A stretch of DNA of 64,000 nucleotides, taken from assembly GCF_001540865.1 (NCBI RefSeq), contig NC_033621.1:22993279-23057278 (forward strand), written 5' to 3'. This DNA comes from Ananas comosus (taxonomy: Eukaryota > Streptophyta > Magnoliopsida > Poales > Bromeliaceae). The stretch's first letter is position 1; each line of letters opens with the position of its first letter. A program made the translations under genes and the position numbers. The notes below the pieces were generated by a model, which ran no database searches, was not told the DNA's origin, and was given only the letters and a program-made list of their open reading frames with translations. Positions 28,968 to 39,250 of this stretch are shown piece after piece.

Positions 28968-29646
28968 TTAACGAATGCAACTACCTGGAACCCTCCATGT
29001 AACAATTCCTCTTCTTTTCTCTTCTGGTGATAGAGATGTAAATTTGTTCCTATCTTCCGGAATGCTTCTCAGATCCTGCAGCTTTTTCCGGAGAGTGACG
29101 CAGCAGTTCGCGTGCATGGTGCAGATCTTGTTCAGATCGTTTCCGTACTCGCAGAATCCGCCCCAGAATGCGGTGTCGACGAACCGGATCTTCACTCCGA
29201 GCCCGCCGACGAGCTCGCCCTTGATCCGATCGAACACAATCTGCTCGTGGTTCAGCGGAAACCGCGCCCGCGCCTCGTCCCGGTACCTGAGCATCGTGAC
29301 GGTCTTTTCGGTCGATTTTACGTAGAACAAACCGGTGTTAGGCCAGTTACGGAGACTGTCGGGGTTCCCAAATAACCGGTTCGCTCGCCGTCGTGAGGTC
29401 GGCGTCGATGCTGATGTGACGGGGATCTCTGAACCATAAGATGTCCACATCCTAAAAATAATACACCTGTTATATATTAAAGCTGATATTTTTTTGAATG
29501 CGCGGATGTGGATGCGTATGGGATATTAAGTTTTTCGTTATCATATATGCTAAAATATATTTAAATTTAAATATGAATTAAATTTATAATAATTATGATA
29601 TTATTCAGACAATGATATTTATTAATATATATATATATATATATAT

Positions 29647-30111
29647 AAGAGCTATTTGCATATACGTTCTTGCAAACATAGTGAATTACAGATATATTTC
29701 TGCAAAACGAAAATTTCATAAGTTGTTCCTACAAAAATCTTAAATTATGTTAATAGTGAATTTGTAAAATGACATTTTTACCCTAAAAAATATGTTCCTT
29801 CCAAAGCTCCAGTTTGTATTTACAGAAATACCCTCACGAAAATATCCTTTTTCTCATTCTCTTCCTTCACGGGCTGCCAGAGCGGGCGGTGACAGCGACG
29901 TCGTGGAGCGACGAGGCGGCGACGATGATCTAACGCTCGGAGCTCCTCGAGGCCGGGCGGGCGGGACGGTGCTCCTCCATTCTTTACGACGCCTCCATTC
30001 TTTACGATGCCTTCGACTTCCTCGAGGACCCTCGCGGCAACGGCGGCGGAGTGGGAGGAGGAGGGGGCAGCTGCCGCGAGGGTCCTGCTAGATTAGTTAA
30101 ATAGCAGGAGT
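29647..30111. mobile_element. Possible MITE fragment with GC-rich insert in paralogue 3 intron
   Basis: After a (TA)n at about 29625-29648 the text gcaaacatagtgaattacag matches the left arm of the element at 40445 (gcgaaatatagtgaattaca). From about 29870 the base composition jumps to very GC-rich, with a tandem pair of ctccattctttacgaygc (29974-30009) and a hairpin with 15-bp arms at 30025-30039 and 30072-30086. A second (TA)n follows at about 30111. No matching right arm is visible. Confidence 0.4.
30025..30086. repeat. GC-rich hairpin, 15-bp perfect arms
   Basis: aggaccctcgcggca (30025-30039) and tgccgcgagggtcct (30072-30086) are exact reverse complements around a 32-nt purine-rich loop. 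Confidence 0.8.
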
Positions 30112-31093
30112 ATATATATATGTATATATATATATATATCATCCCCCATATTAAATATTTACTTATTGATTTGTATAGGTCATTAATTGCATTGTTAAGT
30201 CGAAAATAAAAATATCTTATTTTCGTTGATTTTAGTCCTTCAAAACTAAATTTTGAAACACACTATTTCATTTGGACTTTATAAAAGTTATGTATTATAC
30301 TCAATTTAATTTTTCATGCAAGTTTTGGTGTTTTTGGGACATAGAGACTTGGAAAAGAGATAAATAAATTGAAGTAACATATTTCAACCTACAGAATCAA
30401 AAACTACATGTTTATTCACTGAAGTATAAACAAAAGCACGTATGTGTTAGTATTTTCCGATCAGTGTAAAATTCACGGTATATTTCTTACGAACAAATAA
30501 GATTCAAATTCAATTACATAACATGCACATTTTTCGTGTGAATGTCGATCGAGAGAACACGTACTGTGAAGAGAAAATTGTACCCTAGCTCGAGGATTCG
30601 CCGCTGAAGCCTGATCTTGCTCCAGACGATCTCGATGTAGTCTCGGGTCATGAACACCTTCTCGGAGGTGAAGTCGGTGCCATTTATCCTGTGGAAGAAG
30701 CAGTGAGGGTGCACCGACGTGCACCGATCGAACGCCTTCGAGTCCATCGCCACGACGATCAAGCGGTCGAGGAGATGTTCGATCCCTTCCCCGATGCGAA
30801 AGCTCTCGAGGAAGAGGTCGAGGAGCGAGTTCGGCGCCGCGAATGCTTCGTTTACTGTGGTCAGTATCACTGTTTTGTCATCCATTGCTGCTCTTCGTAA
30901 GAGGGGCGCCAAAACTTGATATGCATCCTGCAGGTGCAAAATAATACTTAGCAAGAAGATCTAGTGACAAAAAAATATTTATAAATTTCAAAATATATAT
31001 ACGATTTTGCGCCATATGATTTGTAAAATATAAGATTCAACTTGTTACGCTAATTAATATTTTTATTAAATTTAATGGCTCTATCAATTATTA

Positions 31094-31733
31094 GGGCTTG
31101 TTTGGCTCAAGATCAGTGGAATTGAAATGAAATGGCAATTGGATTGCCCTACTTCCCAAAAATGTTTGGTTCATTTTTAGATTGAAAATCGGAATGAATT
31201 ATTCCTATTTCACTGTTTGATTGATGCAAAATAAAAAAATAATAGGATAGCATAATACTAATTTTACTTTTAAATATAATTTTATAAAACTATCTAAAAT
31301 TTATAAAAAAAAATAATAATAATACTACTCTCATGTTAGAGCTATGCCAAAAAAAAGGAATTTATTTTAAAATTTTTTATGCAAAAAATTACAAAAAAAT
31401 GCATAAATTTTTTTGAATAAAATTGTAATAAAAAATAATATATCATGTTTTTTTTAATGATCATAAAAGAGGGAAGAGATTGGTATACGGAGAGAAAGAA
31501 TGGATAAGATGGAGAAACGTTGGGCTGGGCCTGAGGAAGAGGTGAGTGTGGGCTTGGAATTGAAACTTCAACCCGGGCTCGGAGACCGGAATCAATTTGT
31601 AAGTTAATGGACCATTCCCATTCCGATCCAGAATGAAAATCTCAAACCGATTCCTGTGAACCAAACAAAATTAGTAGCATTTAATCAAATCGATTTTCAT
31701 TCTAGATCCAAAATGTACGAACCAAACATGCCC
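31094..31733. mobile_element. Tourist-like MITE (PIF/Harbinger type)
   Basis: 640 bp with terminal inverted repeats GGGCTTGTTTGGCTC (left) and, read inward from the right, GGGCATGTTTGGTTC. A TTA trinucleotide flanks both sides (31091-31093 and 31734-31736). TTA/TAA duplication and a GGGC..TGTTTGGTTC end are hallmarks of Tourist MITEs. The interior is AT-rich without a transposase. Confidence 0.8.
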
Positions 31734-31736
31734 TTA

Positions 31737-32271
31737 GAGTTTTATTCACTGGTAGTACAAATAGTACAAGAACCAATCATGGAGCCATTAAAACAGAAGT
31801 TAAAAAGTTAAATTTAAGGAGTGGTTTCAAAATATTTTATAGTTGAGGGTTCTCCCTACACTTTTACCTATTTACTTTTTCTACATTGCATTTCATGTTT
31901 GATCATTGGTTAATGGGCTTATCTTCCAATTAAGAGGTTTTAATTTGACCTACTTCTAAGTATTTAAATTGAAAACATTGGTTCCATTTCGAACCACACG
32001 AGATCGTATTACGTACAATGAGAAAGCCTTGAAGAAAAAAAAATATTTATTTATTTTTGTAAATAATATCACGTTATACATATTATAATGAGTCGATATA
32101 TTTTTATATGATTTTATCAAAAAAATTCCAAGAAACTGTAGAAAATATCTCGTAACTGATTTATTGCAATATAAGGATATTACAGATTTTAAAACATGAT
32201 ATTTTTTCACTCACCGTATGTAACAAACTATTATTATTTTTCTATTGTACTTAACTAACCATAGTTATCTA
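31737..32271. other. AT-rich spacer in the transferase array
   Basis: No gene recognised; dispersed-repeat text near 31835-31860 (tagttgagggttctccctac). Confidence 0.5.
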
Positions 32272-32287
32272 AATAATCCAAACAAAC

Positions 32288-32422
32288 CGACCGTTTCTAG
32301 AGTGAGTGGCAAAGGGAATGGTGGTTGGTACACGAGGTCCCAAGTTCGAATCCTAGTTGATTCGCATTTCCAGCTAAATTTATTTCTAAATGAAAGAAAC
32401 GAAACGGATAGACAAAAAAAAA
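32288..32422 (+). mobile_element. tRNA-derived SINE, copy 1
   Basis: About 135 bp with an A-box-like tggcaaaggg and a B-box agttcgaatcc, then an AT-rich tail ending in an A-run. A perfect 16-bp target duplication, aataatccaaacaaac, flanks it (32272-32287 and 32423-32438). Same family as the copy at 37422. No complete tRNA cloverleaf. Confidence 0.8.
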
Positions 32423-32460
32423 AATAATCCAAACAAACTTACAAAACATGAAGCACGAAG

Positions 32461-34024
32461 AGTCAGAAATTGTTGATCATTAACGTACACAAAATAAAAA
32501 TAATACAATAGTGAGAAAAAGAATGATTAAAACAAAAGAAAATTAAAAGTAAATAATAAAATCCTACTCTTATGGAATATCTAAAAAAAAATTTCTAATA
32601 TTTAAATGTATTACATTTGCCCAGCCTCATAACACAACTCCTCCCCCAATCCGCCCCACCAACTAATTCTCTTTTTATTATTAATATTTTATAAATATAA
32701 ATCAATAGTTTTAATAATAATTAAACAATAATATCAAGTGATATATAACATTAACTATAAATATCAAATATATCAATCACAATTTGTTAACAAAATTTTA
32801 AAATTTTAAATGCAAACCAATTTGAGAAATGAGAGCACCAACTTAATAATTTATACCTGATTTTTTTTTATAAATATATTATTTTTTTAGACATATTTGT
32901 TTAAAGAAGTGGTCATAAAAATCATCCTATTTTTTGCCTGAATCTGTTCTTTTTTTTTTTCCATTTACTATCGCATTCGGGAGTGATCGGGGTAAAAGTT
33001 CCACCAACCGGGATCCATTCGCATCCCTGTTTGGCGCAGTTAGCCAACATGCATGCATGAATCAAACACATCCAAATTTCATATATATATATATATATAG
33101 AGAGAGAGTTGAGCTAGAATACTATCGATAGCAAACGGGCTCCGTTGCCACCCATTTATTTTCGATGATGGAACCTCCAAATCGACAATCGGCACCGTTG
33201 AATATGATCTATAACAGTTGAAGTATTTAGAATCAAATTTCATATATTTTTTATATTGTTCTCTTATCCATCGAGTGAACACAAAAATGAACGGCTGAAA
33301 ATGAATATCCTTTAAAAAATGATGATAGGAGTCTTGTAATCAAGATCAAGAGTATAGATCGTGTTTTAAATAGTTTAAAAAATTTTCTAACAAAAATTCA
33401 ATTGATTTGGATATCTTTACGCCGTTAAACGAGAAAACGCCTCATATCGACCATTAAAATTATAAAATTTGAAACCCTTTGATCATTAGGCAAATGATGT
33501 CGAAAAGATTTGAAATTTAATTTCTAAATACTTCAAGTGGTATAGATTATATTCAACGGTGCCGATCGTCAATTTAGAGGCTCTATCATCAAAAACAAAT
33601 TGGTGGCAACGGAGTCCGTTTGCTATCGATAGTATTCTAGCTCAACTATATATATNACTATTATCTGTAAGTATATCAATATCTAAATCTAGTTTAGTAT
33701 GTATATCATCTGTATAATCTATATCTGTATATATTCATGTTTATCCTAATCAATAATAAATCTTACTGCTGATTTAATCGTAACCCTTGATTTCGTAAGG
33801 GTACTATTGTAAATTTACGGCTATAACTGATTTAGCAAATCCGATCTAGCATTTATCGGATTTATATTTATTAGATTTATATTATTACTATTATTCATGG
33901 CGCAAGCTAATTAATATGGAATTCGAATCTCTAACCTTATGGTTGACACTCAAATAACTAACAATTATACTTTTGAAAAGAAAATTTTTTTTACTTTAGA
34001 AAATTCAAAACTCGGTTAGCTACG
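32461..34024. repeat. 1.5-kb direct duplication, copy 1
   Basis: Starts agtcagaaattgttgatcat and is near-identical to 34321 onward (a few substitutions; about 60 bp near 32850-32905 absent from copy 2). It contains MITE A and single Ns at 33656 and 34025. The second copy lies 1860 bp downstream. Confidence 0.85.
33108..33646. mobile_element. MITE A with about 105-bp inverted repeats
   Basis: The left end gttgagctagaatactatcg is repeated, inverted and almost exactly, at the right end (33627-33646). Similarity of the arms continues for about 105 bp with scattered mismatches. The element is bounded by (TA)n(GA)n on the left and (TA)n on the right. No coding capacity. Confidence 0.85.
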
Positions 34025-34025
34025 N

Positions 34026-34175
34026 CGCAAGCTCAGCGCAAGCTGAGCTATAAACCGAGCGAGCTCGAGCTGAGCTTTAATTTACTCGGCTCGAACTTGT
34101 TTTTTTTTCGAGCTTTAAATAAAGTTCGGCTCGAACTCATAATGAGCCGAGCAAGCTTAATCCGAGCTTTTCGAG

Positions 34176-34214
<39 letters not shown>

Positions 34215-34320
34215 CCAGCTCGCTCATTTGCCAGCCCTAAGCATATCCCTATATGTTTTTTTCTCAACTCCATTTTATCTAATAGCGTTAGATAGACCTT
34301 AATACCAAACTAAGCAGAAA
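34026..34320. repeat. GAGCTCGAGC-rich repeat and (TA)n between the duplication copies
   Basis: Dense gagctcgagctgagc / ctcggctcgaac text, a common dispersed plant repeat type, followed by (TA)n at about 34178-34210. It separates the two copies of the direct duplication. Confidence 0.6.
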
Positions 34321-34893
34321 AGTCAGAAATTGTTGATCATTAACGTACACAAAATAAAAATAATACAATAGTGAGAAAAAGAAGGATTAAAACAAAAGAA
34401 AATTAAAAGTAAATAATAAAATCCTACTCTTATGGAATATCTCAAAAAAAATTTCTAATATTTAAATGTATTACATTTGCCCAGCCTCATAACACAACTC
34501 CTCCCCCAATCCGCCCCACCAACTAATTCTCTTTTTATTATTAATATTTTATAAATATAAATCAATAGTTTTAATAATAATTAAACAATAATATCAAGTG
34601 ATATATAACATTAACTATAAATATCAAATATATCAATCACAATTTGTTAACAAAATTTTAAAATTTTAAATGCAAACCAATTTGAGAAATGAGAGCACCA
34701 ACTTATTAAAGAAGTGGTCATAAAAATCATCCTATTTTTTGTCCTGAATCTGTTCATTTTTTTTTCCATTTACTATCGCATTCGGGAGTGAATGAGTGAT
34801 CAGGGTAAAAGTTCCACCAACCGGGATCCATTCGCATCCCTGTTTGGTGCAGTTAGCCAACATGCATGCATGAATCAAACTCATCCAAATTTC

Positions 34894-34963
<70 letters not shown>

Positions 34964-35205
34964 ATGCTGGAATACTATTAATAGTAAAACGTTCTTTTTG
35001 CTATCAAGTTTTTAATCCTTGGATAAAACATTATAGGGTCAGGATGATATTAGTCGGTTAGAGTTGAGTGGTGCCCCTAGGGTTGAGTGATCCCCGCTGG
35101 GTTATAGTATTTAATCCAATGGTTAGAAATAATGAAAAGAGTTGATCCAAAAACTAAAAAACTGGTAGCAACAATGAAATTTTGCTACTAATAGTAGCCC
35201 AGTCC

Positions 35206-35262
<57 letters not shown>

Positions 35263-35824
35263 AAATCAAATTCAAAATATCTCAAATTTATTAGATCTGA
35301 GTTTATTAATATGTAACAATCATTTATTTTTATTAATTATTTGATGCAAAACTATTTATACATAAATTTCTCACAGTTGCATGACTATTAAAATTAAAAA
35401 AAATAAATAAATAAGAAGTATATATATAACTCGTCATTTTCTTAATTTGCTTCTCCTTGAATAAACGCAAAAAAAAGACAGAGGTTGTATAAAAAAACAC
35501 TATTATCTGTAACTATATCAATATCTAAATCTAGTTTAATATGTATATCATCTGTATAATCTATATCTGTATATATTCATGTTTATCCTAATCAATAATA
35601 AATCTTACTGCTGATTTAATCGTAAACCCTTGATTTCGTAAGGGTACTATTGTAAATTTACGGCTATAACTGATTTAGCAAATCCGATATAGCATTTATC
35701 GGATTTATATTTATTAGATTTATATTATTCCTATTATTCATGGCGAATTCGAATCTCTAACCTTATGGTTGACACTCAAATAACTAACAATTATACTATT
35801 GAAAAGTCAAAACTCAGTTAGCTA
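34321..35824. repeat. 1.5-kb direct duplication, copy 2
   Basis: Matches 32461-34024 outside the MITE. Between 34900 and 35500 it carries a different MITE (B), long (GA)n and (CT)n tracts, and about 240 extra bases before the shared text actattatctgta resumes. Confidence 0.85.
34961..35208. mobile_element. MITE B with degenerate inverted repeats and microsatellite tips
   Basis: Left gctggaatactattaatag and, inverted from the right, actgggctactattagtag show imperfect arms of about 65 bp. It is bounded by (TA)n(GA)n on the left and (CT)n(TA)n on the right, mirror images of each other. The termini resemble MITE A. Confidence 0.65.
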
Positions 35825-36000
35825 TGAAGTTATAAATTTATAAAATTTATTTTTGTAAAATTTTAATTATTACATAAATTTTTAAATTTTCATAAAATAT
35901 GTAACTTTGTCTATTTTGATTAACTAGCATCAGCAATATTAACAATATATATACACACTCAAAAAAAATTCAAATAACGTGACAAACTTAATAAATAATA

Positions 36001-37363
36001 GGCCAATTTGCATAAAAAATTCACTTATTTTGGGCTTTTGCAAAACCGGGCCACCTTTTTCATTTTTGCAGATTCGGTCCNNNNNNNNNNNNNNNNNNNN
36101 NNNNNNNNNNNNNNNNNNNNNNNNNNNNNNNNNNNNNNNNNNNNNNNNNNNNNNNNNNNNNNNNNNNNNNNNNNNNNNNNNNNNNNNNNNNNNNNNNNNN
36201 NNNNNNNNNNNNNNNNNNNNNNNNNNNNNNNNNNNNNNNNNNNNNNNNNNNNNNNNNNNNNNNNNNNNNNNNNNNNNNNNNNNNNNNNNNNNNNNNNNNN
36301 NNNNNNNNNNNNNNNNNNNNNNNNNNNNNNNNNNNNNNNNNNNNNNNNNNNNNNNNNNNNNNNNNNNNNNNNNNNNNNNNNNNNNNNNNNNNNNNNNNNN
36401 NNNNNNNNNNNNNNNNNNNNNNNNNNNNNNNNNNNNNNNNNNNNNNNNNNNNNNNNNNNNNNNNNNNNNNNNNNNNNNNNNNNNNNNNNNNNNNNNNNNN
36501 NNNNNNNNNNNNNNNNNNNNNNNNNNNNNNNNNNNNNNNNNNNNNNNNNNNNNNNNNNNNNNNNNNNNNNNNNNNNNNNNNNNNNNNNNNNNNNNNNNNN
36601 NNNNNNNNNNNNNNNNNNNNNNNNNNNNNNNNNNNNNNNNNNNNNNNNNNNNNNNNNNNNNNNNNNNNNNNNNNNNNNNNNNNNNNNNNNNNNNNNNNNN
36701 NNNNNNNNNNNNNNNNNNNNNNNNNNNNNNNNNNNNNNNNNNNNNNNNNNNNNNNNNNNNNNNNNNNNNNNNNNNNNNNNNNNNNNNNNNNNNNNNNNNN
36801 NNNNNNNNNNNNNNNNNNNNNNNNNNNNNNNNNNNNNNNNNNNNNNNNNNNNNNNNCTCCGAGGCTGTAGCGCCGCAGTGACCTCTACGGTGTCGACGTC
36901 GGCGCCGGCGAAGATAAATCGTCGTCAGAGGCGGCAGAAAATGAGGGAGAGGGAGAGATGAGAAGGGCGGGGAAGGGCGAGAGGCGTCGTCGTCGGATAC
37001 GGTGGAGAAGAGTCGGAGAAGAAAAAAAAAGAAAAAAGCAAAAAAAAAAAAGTCGCGGCGCGACCTTAACGGGGTCGGAGGCGAGGAAGGTGGGGGATGC
37101 ATGGACGAGGGCAAGGGCGAGGGCGAGAGCATGAGGGTGAGAGGCGAGACGGACCGTTTCTGCCTCCGCTCCGCCTCCGCTCTACCGGTGAGAAAAAAAA
37201 AAAGAACGAGAGAAACAAAGAGGAGAGAGAAAGAGGAAAGAGAAAAAGTAAAAAGGGTATTTTGGTCAGTTTGCTGAAAAAGTGGACCGAATCTGCAAAA
37301 ACGAAAAAGGTGGCCCGATTTTGCAAAAGCCCAAAATAAGTGAATTTTTTATGCAAATTGGCC
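36001..37363. mobile_element. Mutator-type non-autonomous element with 80-bp TIRs
   Basis: Inverted repeats at 36001-36080 and 37284-37363 begin GGCCAATTTGCATAAAAA and differ at only a couple of positions over 80 bp. A perfect 9-bp direct repeat, taaataata, flanks them (35992-36000 and 37364-37372); 9-bp duplications and long TIRs define the Mutator superfamily. The interior is mostly an N gap (36081-36856). The sequenced part (36857-37283) is GC-rich with purine runs, so captured gene DNA (Pack-MULE) is possible but unproven. Confidence 0.88.
36081..36856. other. Assembly gap (776 Ns)
   Basis: A run of N beginning exactly at the inner edge of the left inverted repeat; real length may differ. 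Confidence 0.99.
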
Positions 37364-37421
37364 TAAATAATAAAACAGCAGCTTATTACAACAAAAAAGA
37401 ATACGAAAAACACGACAAAAT

Positions 37422-37590
37422 ACCGACCGTCCCTAGAGCAAGTGGCAAAGGTATTGGTGGTTGGTACCCGAGACCCAAATTCGAATTCTAGTTGATTCAC
37501 ATTTCTAGCTAAGTTTATTTTTAAATGAAATAAACAAAGCGGGTAGCGACTATCTATCTCTCTCTCAAAAAAAAAAAAAAAAAAAAACTG
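37422..37590 (+). mobile_element. tRNA-derived SINE, copy 2, abutting paralogue 4 stop codon
   Basis: Starts accgaccgtccctagagc, with A-box-like tggcaaaggt and B-box-like aattcgaattc. The 3' end reads aagcgggtagcg..ctctctctc followed by a long A-run. A short duplication, gacaaaat, is found at 37414-37421 and 37591-37598. The right copy overlaps by one base the stop codon (37598-37600) of the minus-strand transferase exon. Confidence 0.8.
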
Positions 37591-37597
37591 GACAAAA

Positions 37598-38551
37598 TCA
37601 ATGAATGCATATGCCAGGAACTGTCCACTGAAACTTCCCCGTCATTCTCTCTGCGAGAGACCCAGCCCTGTACTTCTTCCAGTCCTGAAGAACACTCCTC
37701 AAATCATGCAGCTTGCCCGCGAGCCCGATGCAGCAGTTCGCGTGCACCGTGCAGACCCTGTTCAGATCTTTCGCGAGTTGGCAGAATCCGCTGCAGTAAG
37801 CAGTGTCCAAGAATTGTATCTTCACTTTCAGCCGGGCCGATAACTCGCCTTTTATCAGATTGAACACATTCTGCTCATGCTTGCCCGGATATTTATCTCT
37901 GGACAGCTGCCAGTTCTTGTAGAACTCGACAGTCCTTTCGCAGGACCTGACGTAGAGGAACCCTCCATTGGGGAAGTTCACCAGACTGTCGGGGTCCCCC
38001 ACGAAGAAATCACTCGATATCGCGATGTGAGATGCGATCGCGATGTGTCTCAACGGATTCCGAAACCACAATATGTCCACATCCTAACAAGTGTAACAAG
38101 TTACTCCACAATGTGTAGCAATCCAACTACATTAATTCAAAGAACAGCAGCAGCAGAAGTATAAGTCTATAAGATCGTCGCGTACCGTGAAAAGAAAGTT
38201 GTAGCCGAGCTCGAGAATGGTTTGCTGGAACTTGTTCCTGCCCCACATCATCTCAAGGTAGTCTTTGGTCATGTAGATCTTCTCCGACTTGTAGTCGGCG
38301 CCGCGCGTCTCGAGGAAGTAGCAATGAGGGTGCAGTGACCTGCACCTCTCGAAAGCCTTTGGATCCATTGCCACGATGAGGACATGGTCTAGGAGATGCT
38401 GTATCTCTTCGCCTTCGCGGAAGCTCTCGAGGAATAGGTCGAGGAGGGAGTTTGGCGCCGCCCACGCCTCGTTGATCGAGGTCATGATCACCGTGCCGTC
38501 GTCCATCGCCGCGTTCTTCAGCAGCTGGGCCAGATCTTGTGATGTTGTGTC
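37598..38551 (-). CDS. Nucleotide-diphospho-sugar transferase, paralogue 4 (exons 2-3)
   Basis: Two open exons: 38186-38551 (122 codons) and 37598-38083 (162 codons with stop), same phase-0 junction as its relatives. Exon 2 has NEAWAAPNSLLDLFLESFR; exon 3 starts DVDILWFRNPLRH (DxD), then NFPNGGF, HANCC and PGICIH. Sequence is well conserved with paralogues 1 and 2. The only candidate for exon 1 (39119-39250) has in-frame stops, so either the gene has lost its membrane anchor or it uses an undetected first exon. The product of exons 2-3 alone would have no Golgi anchor. A SINE sits immediately after the stop. Confidence 0.8.
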
Positions 38552-39118
38552 CTGCTGATACAGTTGCAAAATTTAGTACATATACATAATTGGTTTCCTC
38601 AAAACCAAAACTCTTTCAGGAAGGAAAAAAAAAAGAAAAAAGAAAAAAAGAGGCAAAAGTAGAGCACAAGAAATTGTGAGAATTAGCTATAATTTTTGGG
38701 TACAAAATGATCAGGTGAAGTAATCGGTTCGATTTCGATAACAATCCTAACAAAATCAAATTTTCAGTTTAGTGAATCTATGAATTGATCCAAATCGAAT
38801 CAAATCAGTCCAAATTGAACCTAGTTGGATCGGTTTGGTTTGAAGCTTAAGACAGTATGCAGTTTATGAATCCTTCAGGTTTACAAAAGTTAAAAAAGAA
38901 CGAAACCAAATCGAAAACGAATGATAATCGAAACAAAACATGCTTTTATTTGGATTGTTTGTTAATTTGTTTTTCGGTTTGGAACAAATTACAAAAACAC
39001 CCCTAAAATATAAGAGTACCATTTCAGGAGGAGCCAAGTTGGTTTCATAAGCTTTTTCGCAGAAGCCGTGTTTGGTTCATCAACTTGTCAGCAAAAGCTG
39101 CTGAAGTATGGCCATTGA
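38552..39118. other. Putative intron 1 of paralogue 4
   Basis: Contains low-complexity text of the aaccaaatcgaa / tcggtttgg type at about 38715-38960, a common dispersed plant repeat. No gene. Confidence 0.5.
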
Positions 39119-39250
39119 TCAAGTCGATATCTCGACCGGATCGCCGCCCGGATCAGCCGAGATGCTCTATGAACAGTATCAGAGCAGCAGCCATAGTGCC
39201 CCATGAAAGATATCAGAAGGTTTGCAAGACTGGCTCATCTCCCCCTTCAT
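39119..39250 (-). pseudogene. Decayed exon 1 of transferase paralogue 4
   Basis: Minus-strand frame from an ATG at 39250: MKGEMSQSCKPSDIF, HGALWLLL, stop, YCS, stop, SISADPGGDP. It aligns with exon 1 of paralogue 2 (QPAVIF, the anchor, SADPAGG) with only a one-residue length difference from the ATG, but two stops fall inside the anchor and a third soon after. A purine/CT microsatellite lies directly upstream, as in paralogue 2. Confidence 0.5.

Larger units (their letters stand above)
28968..30927 (-). pseudogene. Nucleotide-diphospho-sugar transferase, paralogue 3 (frameshifted, no exon 1)
   Basis: Exon 2 (30565-30927, 121 codons) is intact, with NEAFAAPNSLLDLFLESFR. Exon 3 (28968-29451) starts DVDILWFRDP but is 484 nt long, one base more than a multiple of three. 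The frame changes near 29375-29390 (the run ..gcgagcgaaccgg..), after which LFGNPDSLRNWPNTG, HANCC and PGSCIR continue in another frame. No exon 1 resembling MKxxx plus membrane anchor was found in the 4 kb upstream. The intron between the exons is 1.1 kb and carries TE-like and GC-rich DNA. Probably a pseudogene. A single-base sequencing error would repair exon 3 but would not restore exon 1. Confidence 0.75.

Noticed and set aside
32288..32422. tRNA gene
   Set aside because: A and B boxes are present but no cloverleaf; flanking duplication and A-tail show a SINE.
32461..35824. Pair of LTRs of one retrotransposon
   Set aside because: The repeated segments lack TG..CA borders, primer-binding site and polypurine tract, and only 0.3 kb separates them.
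35939..37132. Long open frames on both strands across 36081-36856
   Set aside because: They exist only because N runs contain no stop codons; the real sequence there is unknown.
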